A stretch of DNA of 64,000 nucleotides from Adineta steineri (lineage: Eukaryota; Rotifera; Eurotatoria; Adinetida; Adinetidae): positions 520,433 through 584,432 of the forward strand of contig CAJNOI010000047.1 of the NCBI GenBank assembly GCA_905250115.1, in the 5' to 3' direction. Each line of letters begins with the position of its first letter. Within the stretch, counting starts at the first letter, position 1. Of this stretch, positions 34,859 to 47,197 are shown piece by piece. The notes beneath the pieces were generated by a model. The model saw only the letters and a list, made by a program, of their open reading frames with translations. It was not told the origin of the DNA and did not search any database. The translations under genes were made by a program, and so were the position numbers.

Positions 34859-35978
34859 ACGATGGATGAAAAAATTGTCATCACCCTCATCCACATTCTA
34901 TCTCAACAATGAGAAAATGAGAAGAACAACAATTGTCATTCGACAAAGTGCATTTTTAAATTTCTCTCATTTAATATTTCTTCATTTAAAACGTTTCTTT
35001 CTGAATCTTTAAGATAAATCTACAATGAGTTAAACTGCTTAATGAAACACCACTATTCTTGTTGAGAAATTAAATTTATAATAGGAAAAACTTGAAATGA
35101 TAATTCATTCGAATTAAGCTATTTTTTCGAAATGAAATAGCTGAAATTTTGTTGAGAAATTCCTGTTGAATCGAAATATTTGATCATTGAACAAATTCTT
35201 CTTTAATTCGTGTTAATTTTAATTGAAAAGCATTTAAATCAATTTCATTTTCTTCATGAATTTCTTTTAATTTCTTCGTTTTTGAAATATAAATGATCAA
35301 TTTTTGTGTCAATACCATCAGTGTGTCTCGGGGTTCTTCTTTTAATTATGGAAATTGATTATAATCATGAATAATTTCATCTAATTGAATATTTAATAGT
35401 TGATGATGTTCTGTTAAATATTGAAAGAAAATCCTTTAAATATCTTCGGTAAATAGAACGTTATACTTCTATTATTTGTTGAAAAGTTTAGAAAAGAAAT
35501 GAATGTTTGTTGTCTTTTTATATTGAGATAAATTTCAACATGGTGAAATGAGTCAAAGTTGATAAAAAGATCTGTAGGAAGAAATGTTATTTATGTTGGA
35601 TAAGATATCTTTTCATTATAAAAATAATTTACTATTCAAATATATTGAGTTAAAAAGAAGAAATCCTCAGAGAAGATGAATTTTTCGTTGATTTTTCTTC
35701 TTTTATATTAAAATAAATCCAAATTGTCTTTTCATTTTCATTTAATGATTAAAAAGTATTTGTTTATAAAATGCTGAATAGATGTCATTGATTATTCGAT
35801 TCTTTTTGTTTCAATTTACAATTTAATCTTCTTAAATATAACGATCAACGTTTTTCTATTGAAATTTCTCTCAAAAATATTCAGAAATGTGTTTAAATAC
35901 ATGATTAATCTAAAATTAATCGATTTCAATTTGAACAAAATAAAATGAAAATGTAATGTGAAAAATTTCACCTTGAAG

Positions 35979-36019
35979 GTGGGTGTGAGTATTAATTTCA
36001 TACTCTTACTCACACCCAC
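35979..36019. repeat. Telomere-like hairpin 2
   Basis: gtgggtgtgagta (35979-35991) pairs perfectly with tactcacacccac (36007-36019) across a 15-nt loop. Same G-rich left / C-rich right polarity as the other three. Confidence 0.7.
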
Positions 36020-36380
36020 ACCCTTGCTGTACTCTATCACAGTGACTCAGTGTTCTATCGTGCTTTTCTTTTTAAGCTTACTTACGCTTTCATAGCCGTC
36101 TGTGCAGCTTCGATAACTCACGCTGCATAAGAAAAATGCATCATCATTGTAGATAAAGCAGAGAGCTATAAATACTTTTGAAAGATTACGATTTCATTTT
36201 ATGCAAGTTGGAAGAAACCAATCGACACTATTTTTTTATATATTTATTCACAAACCAGACTTCTCTTTTACGAGCTTTAAGTTTTAGAAAGAAATATTAC
36301 ATTTGATACGTTGGAATTTTAACTAGAAAATATCGAAGAACTGTTCGTATTATATACGTCGTTTTAAGATCGACTAATAT

Positions 36381-39300
36381 ATGTCAAACAAAGGCTTATT
36401 GAACAAAAGACGACTGATTTTCGATGATTATACAATTCTGTGGCTCGAAGTTGCAGGTGATTATTCCAAGCTTCAAGGGAAAATAAGAAAATTAATCGGT
36501 GACAACAATAATTTACATACGTTCACTGGCGCAGCTCAATGCTATGATTATTTGTTATCTTTAAGAGAAGAAAAAGTGCTTCTAATTTTATCAGGTGTTG
36601 CAAAGGACAATAAGGAGAAATGGTACGCACCACTTCAGACATTTGGATCACGTATTTTTATGCGACAACAGGTTATTCGTATTTACATCCTTGATTCACA
36701 CATCACAACTCCCAGTATATTATATCCGCTCTGGAATAAAACACAAATTAAAAGTGATCAGGAAATCTTGTTCTTTGATACAGAAGGCACCTTGATCGAC
36801 AAAGTGGCTAGTGATGTTTTACACCGAACACGGGACTTGAATGAAGAAACAGTTGTTATTTGCTTACGTCGCAGCGAGCAGCACAATAACACTCTTTTTA
36901 AATATCTAAGCCTTACGTCAATACATGCTAAGACACCATGTGCCGAATTCAAGACATTTGAAACTACTGAAGAGTGTCTGGATTATATTGTATCAATTCA
37001 ACATAAAACCATATTTTTAATTACAGGTACGGACATTGCCAATATTTTTTCAATTTTTACTCTAATGCATTGGGACAAACAAGCATTCATGATCAAGAGG
37101 TTAGCCAGTATCTATCTTCTTGTGACAGATAAATACAGAGATCATTTCGACAACAGTTTTTATCGAGAGGTCTGTTATTCTATTAATGACAACACATTTT
37201 TGAATTATTTCGCCAAAGATATAGCACCCAGATCACCTTTGCTTGTACCACATGGAAATATTAACTTTACTGTGGACGAAAAACAAGTTTCAATGCACAA
37301 TTTGAGAAAAGAGAAATTTTATTTACTGGTTGATATTTTGAGTAAAATACCACAAACAGAAAGTGCCAAACATGAGATGATCGAAGAATGCCGTCGATGG
37401 TATCCAGAGAATTTAAAAAATGAAAAGGAACGAAAGAACATTGATGAATTCGAACGAAACTATTCAAATTCAAAAGCATTTTCGTGGTATTCGCGACCCT
37501 CATTTTTGTATAGATTGTTGAACGAAGCCTGTCGAACAGAAAATATTGATTTAATGTATGCATTTCGTTATTATATTTCGGACCTTTATAGTCAGTTAGA
37601 AGCTCGGCATGCTAAATATGTAAAAGAACTATGTGGTATAACAATAACAGTCTTTCGAGGACAGAACATGTCTATAAGTGAACTGGAAGAAATTCGAGAA
37701 AATATTGGTAAATATTATTCAACAAACACTTTTCTGTCGACATCTGCAAACCGAGACGTTGCACTATTTTTCTTGGGTGAAAATGTGCAGCCGACATTGG
37801 AAATTGTACCCGTTCTCTTGTCCTATTCGATTGATACTAATCTGAAGACAAAACCGTATGTAGATATTCGACATGAAAGTATAAATATTCATGAACAAGA
37901 GTTTTTACTTTCAATGGGTACAGTATTCCGAACTGATTCAGTTGAACTGTTGCCAGATAACAATATTTGGTGTATCGCCTTGAGTATAGTAAGTGATTTT
38001 GATAAAGACGACGAATTTGAAGAGGAATTGCAATTGTTTAATGATGAAATTCAATCAACATCGATACTAGTTGTACTAGGTGATTTTCTTTGTGGTATGA
38101 ATGAATTTGTCAAAGCAGAGCAGTATTATCTCCAAGCTTTACATGAATACGAAACAACATCAAACTTTGAAGAAGAAACAACAGTAAAGACGAGAACAAT
38201 GAGTTCTAATATGTTGATTGAATTATATCGACGATTGGGTGAAGTCTATTGGAAGAAAGGAGAATATTCATCTGCAGTGGACTATTATGAATTGGCACTG
38301 AGTGCTTGCTCAAAGTATCAAGTTGACAACAAGCTGTTGATCGGAACAATATATGAAGCTATGGGCGACATGTACTTAGAGATATGTGATCACTCAAATG
38401 CAGTCAAAAATTATGAAGCATCAATGAAATCCGAAGCATTAGATCCTATTTTTCTGGCTATTATTATGAACAAACTTGGTTCTGCTCATGAAAAACAGAA
38501 TGACTGGCGGTTAGCTGTCTACTATTATACGGCAGCTACTGAATATGATCCTACATGCGAGCAATACGCTAAGAATATGAAGAATGCAAACAATGAATTG
38601 AAAATAAAGCAACGCTATTCGAATCAATTCTGGAACTTTCTTTGGTTATTTATTGTTAGCAGTTTATGTTGCGTCAGTTACATATGCTTTAAGCAAACGT
38701 TTTTCACCATATTATTTCCCCCATTTATCTTTCACGAACATAAATGGTATATTAATACTCTAATCTACTGCATCCTCATGTTAGTGTGTGACTTAACACG
38801 CTCATTATACAAAAGTAAATTGATACAATCGCAAGTGCATGTTATCCGTGGAATTGTTTATTTGTGGTTGATGCTAACAGATTTTTATTGCTTCGCTTTC
38901 ATCTATACATCTTTTAGCACCCTCATAGGAATGCGAAGATTGCGTTATATGGCAAATTGCTACGAGGAGCTTGTTGTAGATAGTTCAGACTATTTTATTG
39001 AATTACTGGGGCGTTCGCAGGTGCTCTTCGTCAGGTATTTATCGCGTTTCCTATTGAATAAACGAAGATTATTTGTCAATCAAGTTATCATTACAGTAGT
39101 AATTGTGCGTGTGGTCACTACTGTTTGTCTTCTATATTTATGTTGTGCCCTTTTTCTTCGATTAAATAAGATTGTATCATTATGGTTTGCGATTTATTAT
39201 ACAATGCTGTTTCTATTCTGCTTATGCAACGTCGAGAAGGAGAAGCAGTTTCGTATATCATTGATTCCTTTTTGTATTCTACCAATAGTCGGTTTGTTTA

Positions 39301-39575
39301 TGGCCCATTTCTTTTATTATACCTTGATTCTCGTTTTTGTGCACGAATTAGCACTGAAGTTTAGCATCATATATTTAGAACAATCATTACTAGTTGAACA
39401 AAAACTATGTGACAACCCCAACACGATTACACCTCTGCTGCTGCATATGCAGCCGTATAAAAAACAGCTGCGACTAATTGAGGAACTATCTCAACAGAAC
39501 TCGTCGACAACTACAACTGCGTCATTGACTTTACGCTCACGCGAAAAGCTACATCACAAAATAAAAACAGATTAG
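36381..39575 (+). CDS. ADP-ribosyltransferase with TPRs and multi-pass membrane domain
   Basis: Intronless frame of 1,064 residues. Residues about 15-110 and 150-255 are two copies of a domain with a V-x-W-L/I-C-L strand, a CYDYLLSL/CLDYIVSI helix and a VLLILSG/TIFLITG strand, a receiver-like fold common at the N-terminus of bdelloid ART proteins. The ART domain shows the R-S-E arrangement of NAD:arginine transferases: Arg426 in VFRGQ, FLSTSAN (Ser453-Ser455), and Glu505-x-Glu507 in HEQEFLLSMG. TPRs follow at about 560-735 (RLGEVYWKKGEYSSAVDYYE, MGDMYLEICDHSNAVKNYE, KLGSAHEKQNDWRLAVYYY). From about 745 to 1020 come six to seven hydrophobic segments, then a Thr/Ser/Lys-rich cytosolic tail. The enzyme probably modifies arginines from a membrane location. 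Codon use is less AT-biased than in neighbouring genes. Confidence 0.85.
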   Translation: MSNKGLLNKRRLIFDDYTILWLEVAGDYSKLQGKIRKLIGDNNNLHTFTGAAQCYDYLLSLREEKVLLILSGVAKDNKEKWYAPLQTFGSRIFMRQQVIRIYILDSHITTPSILYPLWNKTQIKSDQEILFFDTEGTLIDKVASDVLHRTRDLNEETVVICLRRSEQHNNTLFKYLSLTSIHAKTPCAEFKTFETTEECLDYIVSIQHKTIFLITGTDIANIFSIFTLMHWDKQAFMIKRLASIYLLVTDKYRDHFDNSFYREVCYSINDNTFLNYFAKDIAPRSPLLVPHGNINFTVDEKQVSMHNLRKEKFYLLVDILSKIPQTESAKHEMIEECRRWYPENLKNEKERKNIDEFERNYSNSKAFSWYSRPSFLYRLLNEACRTENIDLMYAFRYYISDLYSQLEARHAKYVKELCGITITVFRGQNMSISELEEIRENIGKYYSTNTFLSTSANRDVALFFLGENVQPTLEIVPVLLSYSIDTNLKTKPYVDIRHESINIHEQEFLLSMGTVFRTDSVELLPDNNIWCIALSIVSDFDKDDEFEEELQLFNDEIQSTSILVVLGDFLCGMNEFVKAEQYYLQALHEYETTSNFEEETTVKTRTMSSNMLIELYRRLGEVYWKKGEYSSAVDYYELALSACSKYQVDNKLLIGTIYEAMGDMYLEICDHSNAVKNYEASMKSEALDPIFLAIIMNKLGSAHEKQNDWRLAVYYYTAATEYDPTCEQYAKNMKNANNELKIKQRYSNQFWNFLWLFIVSSLCCVSYICFKQTFFTILFPPFIFHEHKWYINTLIYCILMLVCDLTRSLYKSKLIQSQVHVIRGIVYLWLMLTDFYCFAFIYTSFSTLIGMRRLRYMANCYEELVVDSSDYFIELLGRSQVLFVRYLSRFLLNKRRLFVNQVIITVVIVRVVTTVCLLYLCCALFLRLNKIVSLWFAIYYTMLFLFCLCNVEKEKQFRISLIPFCILPIVGLFMAHFFYYTLILVFVHELALKFSIIYLEQSLLVEQKLCDNPNTITPLLLHMQPYKKQLRLIEELSQQNSSTTTTASLTLRSREKLHHKIKTD

Positions 39576-40156
39576 TGCTTATGAAGATATATCTCCAAGT
39601 GGTAAATTACTTTTCACTGGAAACAGTTTCACTAAATATATGAACGATCGCTCTAACAAGTTTTTCTTTTATGTTTTTTTTTCTATATTTCTTTTGTGCC
39701 ATCTCTTACATATGTGCGGTCCTTTACAATGAATTATTTAAATTTTAAGTTGAAGTTTTCTTGTTCTGTTTTCCTGCCTAAACATTAACTCGATCAGTGA
39801 TCAATGGATATGTTCTCTTTAGCAATACAAGGCATAGACTAACTATCTTTTATGCCACTATCGATCGTAACAACGCTGGCAAAAACGCTATGATTATGCT
39901 AGTAAAAAATATTGGTTATAATTTGAAGATTCTAGATTGACGAAGAAAGAAAACTAATTACATCAGTCTTTTTTTTTTGAAATGGGCATTAGCCCTGACT
40001 TCATTCTTTTTTTTGGAATTGAATCGAATTAGAGACTTAACTGACTGATGAGACTCAGTTGCTTCAGTCGAAACGCGTCGTAGCAGGTTGTATTCACCCC
40101 TAAGCTAGTTCTTACTGAACTTTTAATAGATCGATATTAAATGTATTGAATGTTTA

Positions 40157-40211
40157 GGGTGTGGGTGCGAGTGTGAATAGGATACACCCACACATATCCA
40201 CACCCACACCC
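40157..40211. repeat. Telomere-like hairpin 3
   Basis: gggtgtgggtg (40157-40167) pairs with cacccacaccc (40201-40211), an 11-bp perfect stem. The loop itself contains further gtgtg and cacccacac units. Confidence 0.7.
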
Positions 40212-40593
40212 ACAAATATTTGAAATATATATAATACTCTCTAATACGTTATAATAATATTAACATATAAATATGAAAACAAAAAAATTGTAAAAAATTT
40301 ACTGATATTCGATTATTATCATATAAAATTTGATTAATAACGATAACAACTGTTAAAATAAATCTTTGATCTTCATGTTCTATTATTTCTATACCATATA
40401 TATCGGTTAAAAAAATGAATACTTTTCTGGTAGTTGACACTACTTGTCTTTATTTTGTTAATACAAATGAATGAGCAAAAATATAAAGTCTTTCGACAGA
40501 ATATCGATCATAGACAGATTCGGTGTTAAGTTTTATGTGGCTAAATAGAAAATTTCTTTTTAACAGAAGCTAATTATTGATGCTTAGAGTTGA

Positions 40594-40635
40594 GGGTGTG
40601 GGTGTGAATATTCTACTCATTGCACACCCACACCC
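40594..40635. repeat. Telomere-like hairpin 4
   Basis: gggtgtgggtgtg (40594-40606) pairs perfectly with cacacccacaccc (40623-40635) across a 16-nt loop. Confidence 0.7.
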
Positions 40636-40784
40636 ACCCTCGATTCGTTAAGACGATTTATTATTTTTGTGATAATTGAAAGAAAAAGATAGTTCTAATT
40701 AGTACAAGAAAATTTTCGAAAAGATTAAATTATAATTTCACAAGAATTCGTTTTAAAGTGCAATATATAACTTTATTTTAATAT

Positions 40785-43700
40785 TTATAAATGTTCTTCG
40801 TATGCATCACGAATAGTAAACGAATCAGTACTGTTATGACGTGAAATTTGTTCATGATTAGTTGATGAAAATTCTTCTTTGATATTATTAGGAAGACCAT
40901 TTTTATGTAATTTACAATGCCTACAAACAAACATATTAATTTATTCAATTTTTTTCTCAAATTAATCAAACCAAATATCTTTTGCATATTCTTCAATAGT
41001 TCGATCTGATGAAAATTTTGCTGCTGCTCCAATATTATGAATACATTTTGAGTGCCATAATTGTGAATTAAGAAAATCTCTTGATACTTCATCTTGTTTA
41101 TTAATATAGGCTTGATAATCACCCAGTACCATCCAATGATCACCATCACGTAATAATGTATCAATAATATCATGAAATCGTGATCGATCATCTGGTGAAA
41201 AATATCCATCACGTATTTGATCAATAGCAAGACGTAATTCTTCATTCTTTAAACTTTCATATGGATCATAACCTTGTTGTCGTCGTTGTTGAACTTGTTC
41301 AACAGTAAATCCAAATGTATACATATTTTCAGCTCCACATTCTTCAAGCATTTCAATATTAGCTCCATCTAATGTTCCTATTGTTAGTGCACCATTAAGC
41401 ATAACTTAAAAAAATATAAGAAGAAACTTATTTTATATGTTAAAATCAAATTCACATTTCATATTGCCTGTACCACTTGCTTCTGTGCCAGCTAGAGAAA
41501 TTTGTTCGGAAAGATCAGCAGCCGGAATAATATATTCTGCTGCTGTTACACGATAATTTTTAACAAATAATAATTTTAATTGATTGCCAATATGTGTATC
41601 ATTATTGATGACATCTGCAACATCATTAATTAATTTAATAATTTTTTTAGCAATTGCATAACCTATCAAAGATACAGATTTAATAGAGTAGAAAAACAAT
41701 TCAATGATTTAAACCAGGTGCAGCTTTGCCACCAATGATAATAGTTCGTGGTACAACTTTACTATTTTTCTTCAATCGATTGTAGAGTGTAATAACTTTA
41801 AGAAAATTATAAAAAGATTATTTTTCAATTGAATTTACCATGAAGTAAACAAAGGAGTGCTCGTTTATATTCATGAATACGTTTTATTTGTACATCAAAT
41901 ATTGATTGAATATTAATTTCAATATTATATTCATCTTCAAGCATATGAGCTAATCGTAATTTATTTTTCATCTTGAAAAAAAACATATATATGAGATCTT
42001 TTTGTTTTCTTTTCTAAATGAGTACTTTAATTTGTTGAATACGTAGAAGAATATTTTTATTTAAAGCATATTGACGAAAAATTTGAAGTGATTGATAATC
42101 ATTTCGAATAAAATCTTCACCAATACATTCCATAATTAATGAAAATAGATCAGGATTACAAAGTGCAAGCCATCGACGAAAAGTAATACCATTTGTTTTA
42201 TTTTGAAATTTTAACGGTGTTAATTCATAAAAATCTTTAAACATAAATTCACGTAAAAGTTTTGAATGTATTTGTGCAACACCATTAATAGTATGAGAAC
42301 CAATTATAGATAAATAAGCCATATTAACTAATTGAATAGATCCTTCTTCAATAATTGACATACGTCGAATACGATCATTATCAGATGGAAAATGATTTCG
42401 TATGTTTTGTAAATGTCGTGCATTGATTTCATAGATTATTTGTAAATGACGTGGAAGAAGTTCTAAAAGAAAAAAACTTCGTATCATGAGTTATTCATTA
42501 ACAACAAACTTTCAATCATTTGAACTGGCCATCGTTCAATTGCTTCTGGCATTAATGTATGATTTGTATATGCAAAACAGTTAACTGTTATAGACCATGC
42601 ATCATCCCATGATAAATGTTCATTATCAAGAAGAAGACGCATTAATTCAGGTATAGCTAATGATGGATGTGTATCATTTAATTGAATAGCTACCTAGTAG
42701 AATATTTAAATAAGAAATAAAATAAGTTCGTTTTTATTTACCATTTCAGGCATACATTTGAAATCAATAGATGTATGTGATTGTTTTCCTGGTACTTGTA
42801 AATTAGATGTTGTTTGCCAACGTTTTTCACCTTTAAATCGCCGTAAAATATCATGTAAACTAGCTGCAATTAAGAAATATTCTTGTTTTAAACGTAATTC
42901 ACGTCCCTCAGCAATATTATCATTTGGATAAAGTACACATGTAATACCTATTTTTATAATTATTTATTGAGAACAAAAATAAAATAAAAGATTTTACGTT
43001 CAGCTTTATTACGTTCCATAACTGCAGATATATATTCACCTTCATTAAATGATTTAAAATTAAAATCACAATCAGCTTTAGCTGAAAATAAACGCATTGT
43101 ATTGACAATCTACATAAAAAAAATCATAGAAAATAAAAAGAAATGAATATTTTCTCACATTATTCTTATAACCAGGTACTGGATAATCATAAGCTTGAGC
43201 AATTACTGTTTCATAATCAGTCCATTCATAACTTTTAGTTGATTCATTCCTAATAACTTTGCCATAAAAATGTATAGGAATTTCATTTTGATTTCGTCGA
43301 ATCTATTTTAATTTATTTAATTAAATCATATGAATAAAAGAATAATTTACTTCCCAAGGCATTGAATGTCGAAGCCAATCATCTGGTACTTCAACTTGCC
43401 AACTAAATTCTCGAAAAATAATTATATAAATCAAAAAATTTATATTTACCCATCGACAATCTGTTGTTTAAATATTCCAAATTGATATCTCAAACCATAT
43501 CCATATGATGAAATACCCAATGTAGCCATTGAATCAAGAAAACAAGCAGCTAAACGACCAAGACCACCATTACCTAAAGCTGCATCATCTTCAAGTTCTT
43601 CAATATCATTTAATTTTATATTAAGAGCTTCAGCTGCTTGTATCATTTGTTCATTAATATCAAGATTAATCAATGTATTTTTCATATATCGTCCAATATA

Positions 43701-44204
43701 AAACTCTAAACTTAAAATAAATCATCCATTGATTGTAATATATATATATCAACAGAAAATCTACCTAAGATAATAAACTCGTTTACCACCTATCATTTGA
43801 TAAAATTGTTGTGTACGTATCCAGTTTTTAGCAAGAATATCTAAACACAAATAGAGTGTATTCTTTTCATATGATAATATTGATTCATTTAACCTCGTAG
43901 AGCTTGTGATAATGCTAAATAATATTCTTGATAGCTTGAATGAAATCGATCAACCATTAATGTTAAATGTAAATGTCGATTAAAATTATCCACAAGACTA
44001 TAATTTAGATTTGTTTCTTTTTTTATGTCAAATCAGATAATTTACTTAAGGATTGTTTCAATATTTTTTATTTGATGTAATGAAACTCGTAAATTTTGTG
44101 CTTCTTTTTGACGATGAAGTTCTTCTTCTTCATCAGTTGGTACATAACGAACTGATACAAAAGAACTACGTGAACGTCGTTTTTGACCTCCACCGGCACT
44201 CATC
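40785..44204 (-). CDS. Glycogen phosphorylase (one-base frameshift near start)
   Basis: Fifteen exons (44046-44204, 43894-43997, 43765-43840, 43450-43710, 43351-43402, 43159-43302, 42998-43109, 42742-42947, 42510-42693, 42026-42462, 41839-41971, 41715-41795, 41456-41662, 40972-41404, 40785-40920) cover the whole enzyme, about 907 residues. Hallmarks: [68 protein letters not shown], and [20 protein letters not shown], with the pyridoxal-phosphate lysine in NMK across the exon 13/14 join. It cleaves glycogen to glucose-1-phosphate in the cytosol. The N-terminal RSSFVSVRY aligns with the phosphorylated serine region of vertebrate enzymes, but the ATG frame reaches it only if one base of the five-base run at 44159-44163 is ignored; all later joins are in frame. 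Confidence 0.93.
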
Positions 44205-44381
44205 GAAATAACAGAAACAAAAAAAAATATAATATTTTGCGCACTTTTTTTTATATCTGTATATAATATATTTCGTATAGCTTAATTTCGTAACAAAATA
44301 AAAAAGGAAAAGAGAAAAGAAAAACAAATATTGAATTAATAGAAAAATACAAGCAAGAATAAATGAAAAACAGTAACAGAT

Positions 44382-47197
44382 CTATCGTTCCACAAGAGAT
44401 TGTAACCACTCGATATGCGTTGATACATTAGTCATAGCTGAATATGCTTTTTGAAAACCTGTTTTTGACATAACGCCAGCAAGTTGCCAATGAGTATTAT
44501 TATCAAATAACATTGCACCTGCTCCAGAATCACCCTTTCAAAGAAAAAAACAAATATTTAACATTCATTCATTAACAATAATTTACCACGCCTAATACAC
44601 TGGAATTATTCGTAGTGATTGCACAGAAAGCATCTTCAGCAATATCATTTAATTGTCGTTGACATTCAGCTTGATATTGATGATTATCAAGTACACGAAT
44701 ATTTAATTGTTGTTGAATAGAATCATCGTCTGTATGACTATATGAAACAACTTTTAATATATTTTGATCGTGAACATTAACAATAGTTGGTAAACAAATC
44801 CAATCAAGCTTTGATGAACGTTCAATACGTTTAGTTAATTTAATTAAAGCAATATCATTTTTAACAGTAGCATGTTCTGTATCAAGAGTTTGATAATCTG
44901 AATGCTAAAAATAGATTTGTAAATCTCTTATTTATATTCCATAAGAAAATATATTTAAATACAAACTAATGTAAAATTTGCAATTGAATATGATTGACTT
45001 TGAAGAAAATCTGTACTGTTCAAACTAAGATTATGTACACCTATACGTATATCAAATATATCTTTAAATAAACTCGGTTCACGTGTTAATTCCCATTGTC
45101 TAATATAAATTAATAGAGAAAAAAGTGAAAATTAAGAATCATATGATTTGAAATATACTTTCGAAAATGTTGTTCGTCAAGACAATGTGCTGCAGTTATA
45201 ATATTCCAACTAGAAACAAGAGAAGCTGAACAAACATAACGTGGTTCACTATTATAATAATCTGATTTAATTAATAAAGCAGCAATCCATGGAAACTGTC
45301 CTGTTTCGACGGATTGACCATTAATCATACGTGTTCTTCGAACATGATTATTAACTAAAACAAAAATAATGTCATATTTTTTTGAATTCTTTTATTCGGT
45401 CACCCTTTTTCAATTTATTTTTTTTTATTGATTTTTTAATCGCATTTAATCGTAAGCTTGTATTAGCAATAGCAAAAGCAGTTACTGTCGCAGATAAATC
45501 AGTTGTTAAAAGTAGATTAGTATAAGCAAATGATAACATACCGTTCGAACTTGAATTTGTATAATCATAACCACATTCTAATTGAAAATAACAATGTCAT
45601 TGATCATTTTATATAAATATCTTACCAATACATTGATTTGTTATTGTTTTTATACAACATGCAAACGATCCATTACGATCTTCACAACGTGAATTTATAT
45701 CACAAGTTGTATTGGATTCTGCACATTCATTTATATCTATGAATAAAAATTAGTTAGATTAATTAATTAACATTATATATATATATACTTATGCAATTGT
45801 TATGTCCATCTCGTCGATAACCTCGAGCACAAATACATTTGTATGAGCCAGGTATATTTTCACATATTTCATTATTACCAGTACAATTATTTGATAGTAA
45901 ACATTCGTCAATATCTACATGAAAATTCTAAAAATATTTCAGATTACTTTTGGTATTAATTTACCATCACAATGCAATGGATTGAATATATCAGGTGTAA
46001 AACCTGGATTACAAACACATGTAAAACTACCATTATTATTTATACAATGACCATTTGAACATCGAGTGCCATCAAGACATTCATTGATATCTTAAAAGAA
46101 ATACAAAATGAATATATTCTATGAATAATACTTGAATAGTTACCTTGACATATAATCCCATTAGATGATACAATTGTTTCATAGCCAGATTGACAAGAAC
46201 ACTATAGACATAAAACCTTTAGAATACGATTCAATATTCAAAATAATCTCACAGTATAACTTCCAATTGTATTATGACATATTTGATTTTCACCACATAT
46301 ATGTGAATTTCTACATTCATCAATATCTATGAAAATTATTAATATTAACATTTAATATTTTTTCTATAATTGTATACCTTCACAACGTGTTAAATCATTA
46401 TTACTAGGTGGATGATGAAAGCCCATTGTACAATGACATTCATAACCTGTGCCATTAAATTTAATACATGGAAATTGTCCACATACAGGTGGTTCATATT
46501 CACATTCATTAATAACTAGGTAAAACAAAGAAAATTTAAAAGTCGATTTATTATTTTACTTAATATACATTGGCATTCACAATGAGTTGAATTTAAATGA
46601 ACAAGTCTTTCACTTGGATCACATGATAGATGACATTTACTTTTATGTTTTGAGTAAAATATACCAAAACCAATACCAAGACCAATAGCAACAAGAATAA
46701 TAAGAGTTAAAAGTACAAATATATACCAATATTTCGAACATATTCTAGATGCTATTAAAAAATTGTTATTATATCGGAGAAGAAAAAAAAGTTATTTCTA
46801 AACCTTTTCCATTATTTTTTGGATTTTGAAATGTTTTTTGAACATTATATATATTCTGTTGTGGTGTTCGCATTGAAGGTCCACGCGAATCAACACCACT
46901 GATATCACTTTAAAAAAAAACATATATACAATAAAATAATATTCTTAAATACCTAAATGCTGCATTATTATAACCATATATATTATCTTGACCAGATCGA
47001 TATGAATAAGTAATATTATTTTCACGATTAGATTTATTTAAATCAGTCGGTCGCAAAACAACTCCACGACTATCGAATGGAGCATCATGCGACGTAGCAG
47101 CATATGGATCATTGATATATGAAATTCGATCACGACCATCCGATATGTAACTTAAATTATCAAAGTGTTGTCGATTGGGATAAATGCCGGCACTCAT
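44382..47197 (-). CDS. Type II transmembrane EGF/trypsin-like serine protease
   Basis: Fourteen exons (46953-47197, 46804-46907, 46569-46751, 46378-46515, 46253-46326, 46144-46201, 45965-46090, 45789-45914, 45626-45736, 45404-45577, 45159-45354, 44967-45099, 44587-44904, 44382-44534) sum to 712 residues in frame. A cytosolic N-terminus of about 120 residues is followed by one membrane helix (WYIFVLLTLIILVAIGLGIG). About six EGF modules come next, several with the calcium-binding DIDEC/DINEC start, one per exon. The C-terminal S1 protease domain has INGQSVETGQFPWIAAL, TAAHC (His), NDIALIKL (Asp) and GDSGAG (Ser). The catalytic triad is complete. The activation cleavage site would be at RTR|MING, atypical for the usual R|IVGG. 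It likely acts at the cell surface; the substrate is unknown. Confidence 0.85.

Larger units (their letters stand above)
34310..36380. other. Gene-free stretch upstream of the ART gene
   Basis: About 2 kb of AT-rich sequence. Apart from two G/C-rich hairpins annotated separately, no gene was recognised. Part (35180-35450) resembles decayed coding sequence on the minus strand (Glu/Lys/Leu-rich), but with no intact frame. Confidence 0.45.
39576..40784. other. Intergenic with two hairpins
   Basis: Separates convergent genes. It contains hairpins 3 and 4. A short minus-strand frame (40249-40440) is hydrophobic and shows no family resemblance, so it is not called. Confidence 0.45.

Noticed and set aside
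40249-40440. Small hydrophobic minus-strand frame
   Set aside because: No recognised family. It lies between two hairpins and may be chance in AT-rich DNA.
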